Shown piece after piece: positions 18,433 through 27,743 of a DNA stretch of 64,000 bases. The translations under genes and the position numbers were made by a program. The DNA lies in the NCBI GenBank assembly GCA_902805675.1, contig CADCTA010000086.1, forward strand, positions 1-64,000, given 5' to 3'. The notes below the pieces were generated by a model. That model was not told the origin of the DNA. It worked only from the letters and a program-made list of their open reading frames with translations, and ran no database searches. The stretch's first letter is position 1. Every line of letters starts with the position of its first letter. The DNA comes from an uncultured Chthoniobacterales bacterium. GTDB lineage: Bacteria > Verrucomicrobiota > Verrucomicrobiia > Chthoniobacterales > UBA10450.

Positions 18433-19116
18433 TTAGAACGCGAAGTTCAGCCCAGTGCGGATCTGGAAGAAGTCGTTCTCGCCGCCTTCAACGTGGTTGA
18501 AGCTGACGTCGTTGGTCAGGCCGATGCGCTGGGTGAAGCGGACTTCGAAGCCCAAGCCATACTGCGCCATGAAACGACCGTCGTTGTCATCGCCGTCCTC
18601 GAAGAAGTCATCGATGTCGTCGTCGTCATCGAAGTCATCGAAATCGAATCCATCACCGTTGCCGCCCCAGATCCCGCCTGCACCGACCCACGCGAATGGC
18701 GCGAAGCGGGAGCATGGGATCGGGTAACGGAAGGTGAACGTTCCGAGAACGCCGCCGGCGAAGTCGCCGTCATCATCATCGTCGAATCCAGCGAAGTCGT
18801 TGTTGCCGTCACTGTTGACCGAGAGGCCGAAGCCCTGGACACCGAGACCAAAGTAGCGACGGAAGAAGTACTTCGCATCGATCGCGCCGCCCCAGGCGTG
18901 GTCCACGCCGAGGAAGGTGTCTTCGCGATACTCGTTCGCCGTCGGTGCGTACACGCCCGAAATGCCTACGTTCCATTCGTTATCCGCATACCACTCCGGG
19001 CATGGCTGCTGTTCCACTGCCTGCTTCATTTCCTTGCCCGAATAGGTCGAGGTGCCGGCGTAGGCTACCGACACAAGTGCCGTCATCGCGCACAAGGTTA
19101 AGGTGAGTTTGTTCAT
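18433..19116 (-). CDS. Asp-rich outer-membrane beta-barrel-like protein (copy 1)
   Basis: The product has 227 residues from the ATG at 19116, with signal peptide MNKLTLTLCAMTALVSVAYA. The mature part has an N-terminal CPEWYADNEWNVGISGVYAP, alternating short strands, and the terminal pattern RTGLNFAF ending in phenylalanine, typical of an outer-membrane barrel of the porin/OmpW/opacity type. Two putative loops are extremely acidic: FDDDDDGDF near 110 and DFDDFDDDDDIDDFFEDGDD near 165. They could bind calcium or other cations, but no EF-hand or RTX repeat is present. It is about 80% similar by eye to the next gene; strand segments are nearly identical and differences concentrate in the acidic loops. 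It has its own terminator and leader. Confidence 0.8.
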   Translation of the reverse strand: MNKLTLTLCAMTALVSVAYAGTSTYSGKEMKQAVEQQPCPEWYADNEWNVGISGVYAPTANEYREDTFLGVDHAWGGAIDAKYFFRRYFGLGVQGFGLSVNSDGNNDFAGFDDDDDGDFAGGVLGTFTFRYPIPCSRFAPFAWVGAGGIWGGNGDGFDFDDFDDDDDIDDFFEDGDDNDGRFMAQYGLGFEVRFTQRIGLTNDVSFNHVEGGENDFFQIRTGLNFAF

Positions 19117-19242
19117 AGTTGTTGCCCCGGTCTTTTGGTAAAGCGCGGCCTGGCCGTCAATCAAAAAATGCACCGGTGAAAGTTTGGCGTCACCGGGGTA
19201 TGCGGCGCGAGCCGCTGCGCGAGGTCAGAGCCTCCGTTAAAA

Positions 19243-19282
19243 CAAAAACGCCGGGAACACATGCAGTGTTCCCGGCGTCTCG
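19243..19282 (-). terminator. Terminator of second Asp-rich outer-membrane gene
   Basis: A perfect stem of about 14 bp (ACGCCGGGAACAC / GTGTTCCCGGCGT) with a short loop is followed on the minus strand by TTTTTGTTTT. It lies 20 bases after the stop of the copy at 19303 and nearly duplicates the terminator at 18372-18412. Confidence 0.9.
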
Positions 19283-19302
19283 TTAAGTGTCTCTTGCTTC
19301 TC

Positions 19303-19974
19303 TTAGAACGCGAAGTTCAGACCAGTGCGGACCTGGAAGAAGTCGTTTTCGCCGCCTTCAACGTGGTTGAAGCTGACGTCGTTCGTCAGGCCGATGCGCT
19401 GAGTGAAGCGGACTTCAAAGCCGGCGCCGTATTGAGCCATCAGGCGGCCGTCTTCGTCGTCGTCATCGGTGAAGTCGAAGTCGTCATCGTCATCACTGAA
19501 GATGCCGCTTCTGTCGTCGCCGCCGAAGGTGTAGCCGCCGCCGACCCAGGCGTAAGGCGCAAAGCGCGTGCATGGGATCGGATAACGCAAGGTGAAGGTA
19601 CCGACGATGCCGCCAGCGAAGTCGCTGTCATCATCATCGTCGAATCCACCGAAGTCGTCGTTCTCGTTGCGGTTCAGGCTCAACCCGAATCCTTGGATAC
19701 CGACACCGAAATAGCGACGGAAGAAGTATTTCGCGTCAATTGCGCCGCCCCAGGCGTGATCCACGCCGAGGTAGGTGTCTTCGCGATACTCGTTAGCGGT
19801 CGGGGCGTAAACGCCCGAAATGCCGACGTTCCATTCGTTGTCCGCATACCACTCTGGGCATGGAGTTTGTTCGACTGCTTGCTTCATTTCCTTGCCCGAG
19901 GACATCGTGGTGCCGGCGTAGGCTGCCGACACAAGTGCCGTCATTGCGCACAAGGTTAAGGTTAGTTTCTTCAT
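19303..19974 (-). CDS. Asp-rich outer-membrane beta-barrel-like protein (copy 2)
   Basis: The product has 223 residues from the ATG at 19974 with signal peptide MKKLTLTLCAMTALVSAAYA; CAGGAG lies nine bases upstream. The layout is the same as copy 1: CPEWYADNEWNVGISGVYAP, conserved strand segments (YFFRRYFGVGIQGFGLSLN, EVRFTQRIGLTNDVSFNHVE) and C-terminal RTGLNFAF. The acidic loops differ in sequence: GFDDDDDSDF and SDDDDDFDFTDDDDEDG. The leaders of both copies share GGCCGTCAATCA-AAAATGCACCGGTGA (written on the plus strand, with a few differences), so the duplicated unit included promoter region, gene and terminator. The role is unknown; a surface-exposed cation-binding barrel is one reading. 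Confidence 0.8.
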   Translation of the reverse strand: MKKLTLTLCAMTALVSAAYAGTTMSSGKEMKQAVEQTPCPEWYADNEWNVGISGVYAPTANEYREDTYLGVDHAWGGAIDAKYFFRRYFGVGIQGFGLSLNRNENDDFGGFDDDDDSDFAGGIVGTFTLRYPIPCTRFAPYAWVGGGYTFGGDDRSGIFSDDDDDFDFTDDDDEDGRLMAQYGAGFEVRFTQRIGLTNDVSFNHVEGGENDFFQVRTGLNFAF

Positions 19975-20161
19975 AGTTGTTGCTCCTGTGTTTTGGTTAA
20001 GCCCGGCTTGGCCGTCAATCATAAAATGCACCGGTGACATTTTAGGGACGCCGAGGCATCCCCTTAACTGGCCGCGATTGTGGCATAGAAATTCCCGCTT
20101 TCCAGCCATTTTTCAAAAAAAGATCGAACGTGTCGCGCGGGACGGTTGTCTCGCCGAGCCC

Positions 20162-21745
20162 TTACGGCTTTAATTCTGCGCCCGTATTTGCGTCCGTCAC
20201 CATGAATTTCTCGTGGTGATAAGTTGCGTCGGCGCGGAACAGCAGGCGTCCCGCATACCGCCGCTCGAGCTCCACCAGCAGCTCTTCATCTTCCTCTTTC
20301 AGACGCTTGAGCACGTCCGGGTTCAGGATCACGCGAATGTCGTGCACGCTGTCCTGGTATTTGCGCATGACGGTGTTGAGCATGCGATGGAGCTCAACGC
20401 TGGTCGTCATCGATGTCTTGACCACGCCGCGCCCCTGGCAGTACGGGCAATTCTCGTAGATCGAGTCGCTGAGGCTCTCCTGCGCGCGCTGTCGCGTCAT
20501 CTCCATCAGTCCGAGCGTCGAGAGTGGCAACACGTGCGTCTTCGCCTTGTCGCGCCGCAGCCGTTCCTTCATCAGGCTGTAAACCGCCTGCTGATCTTTG
20601 CGGCTCTTCATGTCGATGAAGTCGCCGATGATCAGCCCACCGATGTTCCGCAGCCGCAGCTGGCGCGCGATCTCATCCGCGGCCTCGAGGTTGGTCTGCA
20701 GGATCGTCTTTTCGACATCTTTACCGCCCTTGTTGCGACCGGTATTCACGTCGACCGCGACGAGCGCTTCCGTCTCATCGATCACGATGTAGCCGCCGCA
20801 GTTCAGCCAAACCTGGCGGTGGAAGGCATCGTCGATCTGCTTTTGAATCCCGTAGGTCTCGAAGATCGGCATCGCGCCGTCGTAAAATTGGATCCTATTG
20901 CGGGAGCGGCGTGAGATCTGGCCGACGAGGTTGTTCATGCGCTCGATCGCAGCGCGGTCATCGCAGATCACTTCGTCGATTTCATCCGTCAGGAAGTCGC
21001 GAACGGTCCGCTCGACAAGGTCCGGTTCTTCGAAGACGCGGGCCGGCGCCTTCTCCTCGTTAATCGCCTGCTCGACGGCCCGCCATTGCTCGACCAAGTA
21101 AGCGAGATCGCGGACGAAATAGCGCGCGCGCTGTCCCTCTCCCACAGTGCGGATGATGACGCCGATGCCTTCCGGGATATCGAGCTCCTGGAGAATTTTC
21201 CGCAAACGTTGCCGTTCTTTTGGATCCTCGATCTTCCGCGAGATGCCGCTGCGCTCGCTATACGGCATGAAGACCAGGTAGCGGCCGGCAAAGCTTAGGT
21301 TGGTGGTGACGCGTGGACCCTTTGTCCCGATGGGCCCCTTCGTCACCTGCACGATTACCTCCGAGCCGACAGGATAGATGCTCGGGATGTCGTTCGCAGT
21401 AATCCGCTTCTTCTTCGGGCGCCCGCCGCCTTTCGCAGGGCGATCGATTTCCTCAATGCCGTTGTCGAGGGCAGCCGGGATGGCGTCCCAGAAATGGAGG
21501 AAGGCGTTCTTCTCGAAGCCGATGTCGACGAACATCGCCTTCAGCCCCTGCTCGATGTTCTTGACGCGTCCCTTGTAGACGCTGCCGACGATGTTGCGCG
21601 TGCTGTTGCGCTCGACGTTATACTCTTCGAGCCGGCCGTTCTCGAGCAGCGCCACACGGCGCTCCAATTTCTCGACGCTGATGATGAGCTTGTTGCCCGT
21701 CTTGCGGCCGCCGAGGCCTAGAATTCTTTTCACTCTCTCGATCAT
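20162..21745 (-). CDS. rng: Ribonuclease E/G family endoribonuclease
   Basis: The 527-residue protein matches the RNase G-sized catalytic form, without the long degradosome scaffold of RNase E. The N-terminal S1 domain (VGSVYKGRVKNIEQGLKAMFVDIG) is interrupted by a Lys/Gly-rich insert. The 5'-sensor and DNase I-like domains follow, with the metal-binding aspartates in ALVAVDVNTGRN and GLIIGDFIDM. The zinc-link motif CPYCQGRG is near residue 435. It cuts AU-rich single-stranded RNA and matures rRNA. It lies 65 bases downstream of mrdA, at the end of the mreBCD-mrdA cluster, comparable to E. coli where rng follows mreBCD. Confidence 0.96.
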   Translation of the reverse strand: MIERVKRILGLGGRKTGNKLIISVEKLERRVALLENGRLEEYNVERNSTRNIVGSVYKGRVKNIEQGLKAMFVDIGFEKNAFLHFWDAIPAALDNGIEEIDRPAKGGGRPKKKRITANDIPSIYPVGSEVIVQVTKGPIGTKGPRVTTNLSFAGRYLVFMPYSERSGISRKIEDPKERQRLRKILQELDIPEGIGVIIRTVGEGQRARYFVRDLAYLVEQWRAVEQAINEEKAPARVFEEPDLVERTVRDFLTDEIDEVICDDRAAIERMNNLVGQISRRSRNRIQFYDGAMPIFETYGIQKQIDDAFHRQVWLNCGGYIVIDETEALVAVDVNTGRNKGGKDVEKTILQTNLEAADEIARQLRLRNIGGLIIGDFIDMKSRKDQQAVYSLMKERLRRDKAKTHVLPLSTLGLMEMTRQRAQESLSDSIYENCPYCQGRGVVKTSMTTSVELHRMLNTVMRKYQDSVHDIRVILNPDVLKRLKEEDEELLVELERRYAGRLLFRADATYHHEKFMVTDANTGAELKP

Positions 21746-21810
21746 AGGGGTGGGAAATTTGCGGGATCATCGCGGCGGACGGCAGGATGGACTTCATGCG
21801 TGACGCGTGA

Positions 21811-24126
21811 TCACTGGTTAGGCCGGCGGGGCTGCTGTTGCTGCCCGGGGCGACGTTGAGGGGGTGCGGCCGGTTGTGGCGGCGGTGCTTGCCGGCGCGG
21901 GCCGAAAAGTCTTTGGAAGAAACCTTGTTTTTGCGGCGCCTGAGGCGGAGCCACCGGCTGCGCGCGCTGCACGCGACGAGTGCGGGTCGCGACCTGCCCG
22001 CGATCGTCGGCTTCAGGCTCGACGTCGGGCGCAGGACCGGCACCTGCCAGCTGTGCGCCGGCAGTTTGCGGTTCGCCAGGATTGGCTGGATTCGCCGGAT
22101 TCTCTTCGTCCGGCCCTCCCTCGGTCGGGAGGCCATCTTTGAACTCGATCAGTTCGTGAAACTGGAATGGGTTCGGGTGGTTCGCTGGCTCCAGCCATGC
22201 GAGCTGCGGATCGAACCTTCCCTCCTCCATCGCGAAGGAGCGCTCGAGAATCCTTTGCGCGATCGGCGCAGCCACAACACCACCGCCTTTGCCGCCCTGC
22301 ACCATCACAACCACGGCGTACTTCGGATTATCGTAGGGCGCGAAACAGGCGAACCACGCGATGGTGTCGCTCTTTCCGTCCGTCATCGCCTGCGCGGAGC
22401 CGGTTTTTCCACCGACCACCACGTTCGGCACTTTCGCTCTGCTGCCGGTGCCGCCGCCCTCGTTCACGACCTTCCACAAGCCTTGCCGTGCGAGTTCGAT
22501 CTGCTCGCGCGTGAAATCGGTCCGGAGATCGCCGCGCACCTTTGGCGCCGCCGGGATCACGCGCTCCCCTTTGTCGTTCAGCAGCGATTTGCCATCTGCC
22601 GTGACGACGTCTTGCACCAGCCGCGGCTGATACGCGATCCCGCCGTTGGCGACGGTCGCAAACACGTTCGCGAGTTGCAGCGGGCTGACGAGATCGTAGC
22701 CTTGCCCGATGGAGACGTTCGCGGTGTAGGCGGAGGTCCAGCGCTCGCGCGGAAAGTTAATGCGCATCCAGTCAGGGCTCGGCAACACGCCGGGCTGCTC
22801 GCCAGTGATCTCGATGCCGGTGGCTTTGCCCAAGCCGAGGGTCTGGCCGGTATTGTCGATGGCGGCGATCCCGGCGGCGTTCCCCATCAGGTAGAAGTAC
22901 GAATTGCACGACACTTTCAGCGCATCAGCGAGGCCGAGCGTGCCGTGGGTGTAACCCTTTTCGGCAATGTGACAGCGGAAGAAGTGATCGCCGTATCCCA
23001 CGCCCCCGTTGCACCCGTATTTCGCGCTCGCGAGTCCTTTGCGTAACCCAGCCAGCGCCGTGACAAGCTTGAATGTCGACCCCGGCGGGAACGCGCTGGC
23101 CGCGCGGTTCACGAGCGGGTTCGCATCGTTCTTGCGCAACGTGTCCCAGTCCTTCGCCTTGATGCTGGGGATAAATTTGTTCGGGTCGAAGGACGGCACC
23201 GAGGCCATCGCAAGGATGTTGCCGTTGTTCGGATCCATCACGACGGCCGCGCCACGGCCGACGGCACGCAGCGCCTCTTCTGCGATCATCTGGATCCGTG
23301 CATCGAGCGTGAGGACTACATTCGCGCCGGCCTGAGGTGCATCTTCCTTCAGAACGCCTTCGATCTGTCCCTTGGCGTTACGCCGCATGTAACGAATGCC
23401 CGGCTTGCCGCGCAGGTATTCGTCCATCGTCTTCTCGACCTGGGTTTTCCCCTCCACGTCGGACTGATAGAAGGTAAACTTCCGCGCCTCTTCCTTGTTC
23501 GTCTCGTCCGGCGGGCCGACGTAACCGAGCAGGTGCGAGGCGAGCGCGCCATACACGTACGAGCGTACGGGGCGAATCGCGATGTCGACGCCAGGCAGTC
23601 CCACATCATGCTCCGAGAACTTCGCCATCGTCTCGAAGTCGATGTCCTTCATGTACGAGAACGGCACTTCGGTGTTGGTGCGGAAATGCTTCTGGAGCTT
23701 GCTGGCGTTGTAGTCGCGCGCCAGGTTCAAGTCGTCGAGCCGCGGCACCACGCCTTCGTTCACAATTTTGACGATGTCCGGCTCCTTCAGGTCCTTCGGC
23801 ATGCCGTTGATCGTGGCGCGGTACTCGGTGATCGGCGGCTGGCCTACCCGCTGCCGGTAGCCCTTCACCATCTCGGGCAGGTAGAAATCCACCTGGTAGC
23901 TCGCGCGATTCTGCACGAGCGAGACGCCGTTCCGGTCGCGGATCTCCCCGCGCACCGACGGAATGCGCACCGTGACCGCGGAGCTGCCACGGATCTTTGC
24001 CGTCCACTCCGCACCGCGCGCGACCTGCACCCACCAGAGGCGCATCACGATCGAGCCGATGCCGAGGAGAAAGAAAAACGCCAGCACCTGAATGCGCAGG
24101 CGGTGGCCAAAACGAGCTCTTTTCAT
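21811..24126 (-). CDS. mrdA: Penicillin-binding protein 2 (peptidoglycan transpeptidase)
   Basis: PBP2 is the elongasome transpeptidase. The protein is long (771 residues). It has one N-terminal membrane helix (RIQVLAFFFLLGIGSIVMRL), the PBP dimer domain with RGEIRDRNGVSLVQN, and the transpeptidase domain with catalytic GSTFK near 350, SCN near 406 and GKTGSAQ near 572. The last 130 residues are a Pro/Gln/Arg-rich low-complexity tail (GFFQRLFGPRRQAPPPQP and similar) not found in standard PBP2 and probably periplasmic. Its ATG overlaps the mreD stop (ATGA). It is part of mreB-mreC-mreD-mrdA-rng. Confidence 0.96.
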   Translation of the reverse strand: MKRARFGHRLRIQVLAFFFLLGIGSIVMRLWWVQVARGAEWTAKIRGSSAVTVRIPSVRGEIRDRNGVSLVQNRASYQVDFYLPEMVKGYRQRVGQPPITEYRATINGMPKDLKEPDIVKIVNEGVVPRLDDLNLARDYNASKLQKHFRTNTEVPFSYMKDIDFETMAKFSEHDVGLPGVDIAIRPVRSYVYGALASHLLGYVGPPDETNKEEARKFTFYQSDVEGKTQVEKTMDEYLRGKPGIRYMRRNAKGQIEGVLKEDAPQAGANVVLTLDARIQMIAEEALRAVGRGAAVVMDPNNGNILAMASVPSFDPNKFIPSIKAKDWDTLRKNDANPLVNRAASAFPPGSTFKLVTALAGLRKGLASAKYGCNGGVGYGDHFFRCHIAEKGYTHGTLGLADALKVSCNSYFYLMGNAAGIAAIDNTGQTLGLGKATGIEITGEQPGVLPSPDWMRINFPRERWTSAYTANVSIGQGYDLVSPLQLANVFATVANGGIAYQPRLVQDVVTADGKSLLNDKGERVIPAAPKVRGDLRTDFTREQIELARQGLWKVVNEGGGTGSRAKVPNVVVGGKTGSAQAMTDGKSDTIAWFACFAPYDNPKYAVVVMVQGGKGGGVVAAPIAQRILERSFAMEEGRFDPQLAWLEPANHPNPFQFHELIEFKDGLPTEGGPDEENPANPANPGEPQTAGAQLAGAGPAPDVEPEADDRGQVATRTRRVQRAQPVAPPQAPQKQGFFQRLFGPRRQAPPPQPAAPPQRRPGQQQQPRRPNQ

Positions 24127-24665
24127 TCGTAGCTTTCCCGTTCAGGGAGAAATGGATTACCCGTCGCGTCGCCGATTGTATGCAGCAGCCAGAACATCAA
24201 GGGCGCCATCAGCAGCGCCATCACGCCCGGTCCGCCGATTTGCCACCACGCTTCCGGCGTGAACAAAATCGACCCGCGACGGAAAGTGATCATGAGATAT
24301 TGCGAGAGCAGGATCAAGGACGTGCAGACGCCACTCATGATACAGTGAATCTCCCAGCGCCCGCGGATGAACAAAGGCCTGAGACCATGCATGATAGACG
24401 CGAGGACGGCGTAGACGAGTATTGACCATCCGAGCGTGATTTCAACCCGGTCGCCGATCACCTGCATCGTCAGCACATCCAGCAGGAACCCCGCGAAAGC
24501 CGCCAGCGCGAGCATGAGCGGAAAAGGCAGCGCCATCGCGCCATAAAAAACAACGAGTGGCACGATGTAGATGTGCGCGTTGTACATCCACTCCAGCGGC
24601 GGGATGAACAGCTCGATGATCTGCGCGAGGAAGACGAGGACCAGCAGGATGACGAAGAAGATCAT
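24123..24665 (-). CDS. mreD: Rod shape-determining protein MreD
   Basis: The 180-residue integral membrane protein has about five to six hydrophobic helices (VILLVLVFLAQIIELFI, YIVPLVVFYGAMALPFPLML, GFLLDVLTM, SLILLSQYLM, GVMALLMAPLMFWLLHTI). Sequence conservation in MreD is low, so the call rests on topology, size, the GFLLDVL segment and its position: it overlaps mreC by four bases (ATGA) and mrdA by four bases. MreD links MreC, PBP2 and RodA in the elongasome. Confidence 0.9.
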   Translation of the reverse strand: MIFFVILLVLVFLAQIIELFIPPLEWMYNAHIYIVPLVVFYGAMALPFPLMLALAAFAGFLLDVLTMQVIGDRVEITLGWSILVYAVLASIMHGLRPLFIRGRWEIHCIMSGVCTSLILLSQYLMITFRRGSILFTPEAWWQIGGPGVMALLMAPLMFWLLHTIGDATGNPFLPERESYE

Positions 24666-25465
24666 TTGCGGCCGATGACCACGAAGACATCCTGCAACCT
24701 TGCGAGATCCACTGCCGGCGTCAGCCGCGCCTGACCGTCTAGTTCGCGCACTCGGTAACTAGAGACGGTGCCAACCAGCAGCCCGCCAGGGAACACGCCA
24801 CCGACACCGGACGTGTGCACCTTCATGGCCGGCTGGAGATTCGCCTGCTTGGAGAGGAAATTGAGATCGAGCATCGGCGTCAACGCGCCGGCGACTCGCT
24901 CGCCGGTCACGATGCCCTGCTCGCGCGTGCCTTCCACGGTCGCGGCGACGCGGCAGTTTTCATCCGAGACGAGCAGCACGATCGAGATGCTTTCGCTCAC
25001 CGTCGTCGTCTTGCCGACGAGACCCTGATCGGTCACCACCGGCATATCGCCCTCGATCCCGTCGCGCTTCCCGCGATTGATCGTGATCGTGCGCCACCAC
25101 GTCGAAGCCTCTCGCGTAACAATCTCCGCGGGCACCAGCTTGAAGACGGCACGCTCCCGGTAATTCAACGCGTGCCGCAGCCGATTCACCTCCTGCTCGA
25201 CGTCGCGGAGCGCTTCGTTCGTTGCGCGGAGCGAGCGGTTCTCGACCCGGAGGGTGTTCGTTTCCCGTTCGAGGTCTTCGAGCGATTTCAACCCTGTGCG
25301 AACCGAAGTGATCTGCTTTTCGAGCGAGGACCCCGTCGTCAGAAACGGCGCGATGAGCTCGTAGAAGGTGCCCTGTATATTCCGCGTCGTATCTGGTCCG
25401 AGCGTGAGGAAATAACCCAGCACCGCGACCAGGATGAGGATCGCGAAGATCGTCGAGCGGTTCAT
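24662..25465 (-). CDS. mreC: Rod shape-determining protein MreC
   Basis: The product has 267 residues. An N-terminal membrane helix (STIFAILILVAVLGYFLTLG) is followed by a coiled coil (about 55-100, LEDLERETNTLRVENRSLRA). The periplasmic beta domain has the family motif GKRDGIEGDMPVVTDQGLVG and the C-terminal block GGVFPGGLLVGTV. MreC is the periplasmic scaffold that activates PBP2. It is 99 bases downstream of mreB and overlaps mreD by four bases. Confidence 0.96.
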   Translation of the reverse strand: MNRSTIFAILILVAVLGYFLTLGPDTTRNIQGTFYELIAPFLTTGSSLEKQITSVRTGLKSLEDLERETNTLRVENRSLRATNEALRDVEQEVNRLRHALNYRERAVFKLVPAEIVTREASTWWRTITINRGKRDGIEGDMPVVTDQGLVGKTTTVSESISIVLLVSDENCRVAATVEGTREQGIVTGERVAGALTPMLDLNFLSKQANLQPAMKVHTSGVGGVFPGGLLVGTVSSYRVRELDGQARLTPAVDLARLQDVFVVIGRK

Positions 25466-25564
25466 CGCAGCGGTCGCAGTATCATGTTCGCGATTCGAAT
25501 GGCCGGCACGCTCCGGCTGCTCGCCGCGTCCAGTCGCGATTCGCCAGCCGAGAGACGCAGATGC

Positions 25565-26602
25565 CTATCGCCACTGGCGATCAGACGAAGCGACCTGGCG
25601 GAGGAATTTAATTTCATTGAGGCATTTGCCCGTGCCTTCCGCGACGGCGCTCAGCGGATCTTCGGCCACGTGGACAGGCAAGCCCGTCTCTTCGCTCAAA
25701 AGTTTATCAAAGCCCCGCAGCAGCGCGCCACCACCCGCCAGCACGAGGCCACGGTCCACGAGATCGGCGGAAAGCTCCGGCGGGCAGCGCTCCAGGGTGA
25801 TGCGCACAGAATCAACGATCGTGGAGATCGGCTCGAGGAGCGCCTCACGCACTTCCTGCGACGTGATCATGAGCGTCTTCGGCAGACCTGCCACGAGATC
25901 GCGGCCTTTCACTTCTACGCTGGTTTCCTTCTCGCTCGGATAAGCGGAGCCGATCTTGATCTTGATCTCCTCCGCGGTGCGCTCGCCGATCATGAGATTA
26001 TAGGCGCGCTTCATATACTGCACGATCGCCTCGTCGAGCTCGTCGCCCGCGACACGCACGCTGCGGCTAAAGACGATGCCGGAGAGCGAGATCAACGCGA
26101 CCTCCGTCGTGCCGCCACCGATATCGATGATCATGTTGCCTGCCGGATCCTGCACCGGCAGACCGACGCCGATCGCAGCGGCCATCGGCTCTTCAATCAG
26201 GTAAACTTCACGCGCACCGGCATGCGTGGCCGATTCGCGCACGGCGCGTTTCTCCACTTCGGTGATGCCGGACGGGACAGCGATGACCACACGTGGCTTA
26301 GCCCGCACGCGGCGGTTGTGCACCTTCTGGATGAAGTGACGCAGCATCGCTTCCGTCACCTCGAAGTCCGCGATGACGCCATCCTTTAACGGCCGCACCG
26401 CCACAATATTAGAAGGCGTGCGCCCAAGCATGCGCTTCGCCTCATCGCCGACGGCCAGCACCTTGTTCGTGCCGGCTTGCACCGCCACGACGGACGGCTC
26501 GCGCAAGACGATGCCCTGATCCTTTACGTAAACGAGGGTATTCGCCGTGCCGAGATCGATGCCGATATCGCTGGAGAGAAACCCGAAAAGTCCGTTGAAC
26601 AT
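25565..26602 (-). CDS. mreB: Rod shape-determining actin MreB
   Basis: The 345-residue bacterial actin has [20 protein letters not shown] at the N-terminus (phosphate 1 loop), [19 protein letters not shown], the [15 protein letters not shown] phosphate 2 motif and the adenosine-binding [15 protein letters not shown]. It forms membrane-bound filaments that orient cell-wall synthesis. It is the first gene of the shape cluster and has a plausible sigma-70 promoter about 110 bases upstream. Confidence 0.98.
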   Translation of the reverse strand: MFNGLFGFLSSDIGIDLGTANTLVYVKDQGIVLREPSVVAVQAGTNKVLAVGDEAKRMLGRTPSNIVAVRPLKDGVIADFEVTEAMLRHFIQKVHNRRVRAKPRVVIAVPSGITEVEKRAVRESATHAGAREVYLIEEPMAAAIGVGLPVQDPAGNMIIDIGGGTTEVALISLSGIVFSRSVRVAGDELDEAIVQYMKRAYNLMIGERTAEEIKIKIGSAYPSEKETSVEVKGRDLVAGLPKTLMITSQEVREALLEPISTIVDSVRITLERCPPELSADLVDRGLVLAGGGALLRGFDKLLSEETGLPVHVAEDPLSAVAEGTGKCLNEIKFLRQVASSDRQWR

Positions 26603-26720
26603 GAAATAGCCTTTAGATACGTCGTCCGCGCTTCAGTCTGTCCAAGCGCTGTCCCTTGGCTTCGTTTCCATTCGCAACACATCGTATGCGAGCGCGATTT
26701 CGACCGGCTGAAACGCGTAG

Positions 26721-26749
26721 TATCTAGAAACAGACACTCCTATCGTCAA
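26721..26749 (-). promoter_or_regulatory. Predicted sigma-70 promoter of the mreB cluster
   Basis: On the minus strand, a -35 box TTGACG (26749-26744) is separated by exactly 17 bases from TAGATA (26726-26721). The implied transcript start near 26714 leaves a leader of about 110 bases before mreB. The -35 box matches five of six consensus bases, the -10 box three of six. Confidence 0.5.
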
Positions 26750-26813
26750 GGGAAAGCTGGCCGTCGCCTGCAGCCGAACGCCAAACTCCGGACGCCAGAC
26801 AGCGTGCCCGGCT

Positions 26814-26905
26814 GTCATTCCGAGCGGAGCGAAGCGGAGTCGAGGAATCCCGTGGCAGTACCGATCGGTCCGCAAACGGGATGTCTCCACTTCGGTCGAC
26901 ATGAC
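26814..26905. repeat. GTCATTCCGAG palindromic element, copy 1 (mreB-rpe spacer)
   Basis: The left arm (26814-26856) contains GTCATTCCGAGCGGAGCGAA and ends GGAATCCCGTGGC. The right arm (26877-26905) is CGGGATGTCTCCAC...TCGACATGAC, a shortened and diverged complement. It lies in the 453-base gene-free spacer between the divergent mreB and rpe genes (26603-27055), which otherwise holds the mreB promoter and a GTTGGACGTT repeat before rpe. Confidence 0.85.
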
Positions 26906-27004
26906 GGTTCGGCTTTCCGAAGCGCGAACGGCGTCCGGACCCCGCAGCCGCCCCTAACCGTCAGAATTCAGCGAACGACCGTCGCGCAGCAAACAGCCTC
27001 TGCA

Positions 27005-27042
27005 TTCGACGTTGGACGTTCAGCGTTCGACGTTCGACGTTT
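27005..27042. repeat. GTTGGACGTT repeat, copy 1 (before rpe)
   Basis: Tandem 8-10-base units related to GTTGGACGTT/CAGCGTT/CGACGTT run up to 13 bases before the rpe start codon. The same family precedes pheS and carA. Confidence 0.8.
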
Positions 27043-27055
27043 TCTCATCCCCGAA

Positions 27056-27724
27056 ATGTCACCGCGTCCTCCCGTCGTCATAGCCCCTTCCCTCCTCGCC
27101 GCCGACTTCGGCCGCCTCGCCGACGAAGTCCGCCGAGTAGAAGATGCCAGCGCCGATTGGCTCCACCTAGACATCATGGATGGCCATTTCGTCGACAACA
27201 TCTCCTTCGGCCCCGCCGTCGTGGCGATGATTGCCGGGCACACCAAGCTCCCACTCGACGTCCACCTGATGATTCAACATCCGGACCACTACGTGCCGAG
27301 ATTCGTCGAGGCCGGCGCCACCACGATCACCGTCCACGTGGAACCCGAGGCGAAACACGACGTCGCCCAGACCCTCGCAATGATCAGGTCAGCTGGTTGC
27401 AGAGCGGGATTGGCGCTGAATCCGGCAACGCCCTTCGACGCGCTCGAGTCACATCTGCCACTGATCGACCTCTTGCTCGTGATGACGGTACATCCTGGCT
27501 TCGGCGGTCAGGCCTTCCGACCGGAGATGATGGAAAAATTGCGCCGCGCGAACGCGTGGAAGGACTCAAACGAGCCGGCGCTCGACATCGAAGTCGACGG
27601 CGGGATCAATGCTGAAACTGCTGCGCTCTGCGTCGCAAATGGCGCGAACGTTTTAGTGGCAGGCACCTCGATCTTCCGAGCGCCTTCATACCCGACAGCC
27701 ATCGCCGCAATCCGCGGCCAGTGA
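27056..27724 (+). CDS. rpe: Ribulose-phosphate 3-epimerase
   Basis: The 222-residue TIM-barrel protein interconverts ribulose 5-phosphate and xylulose 5-phosphate in the pentose phosphate pathway. Family blocks are intact: IAPSLLAADFGRLADEVRRV, HLDIMDGHFVDNISFGP, LDVHLMIQHP, MTVHPGFGGQAF and VDGGINAETA, including the metal-binding His, Asp, His and Asp residues. The frame is open far upstream, but the ATG at 27056 gives the standard N-terminus. A repeat array ends 13 bases before it, and no Shine-Dalgarno site is apparent. It is convergent with gspE. Confidence 0.97.
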   Translation: MSPRPPVVIAPSLLAADFGRLADEVRRVEDASADWLHLDIMDGHFVDNISFGPAVVAMIAGHTKLPLDVHLMIQHPDHYVPRFVEAGATTITVHVEPEAKHDVAQTLAMIRSAGCRAGLALNPATPFDALESHLPLIDLLLVMTVHPGFGGQAFRPEMMEKLRRANAWKDSNEPALDIEVDGGINAETAALCVANGANVLVAGTSIFRAPSYPTAIAAIRGQ

Positions 27725-27743
27725 CGCTTGCGGCGTCGCTGGG

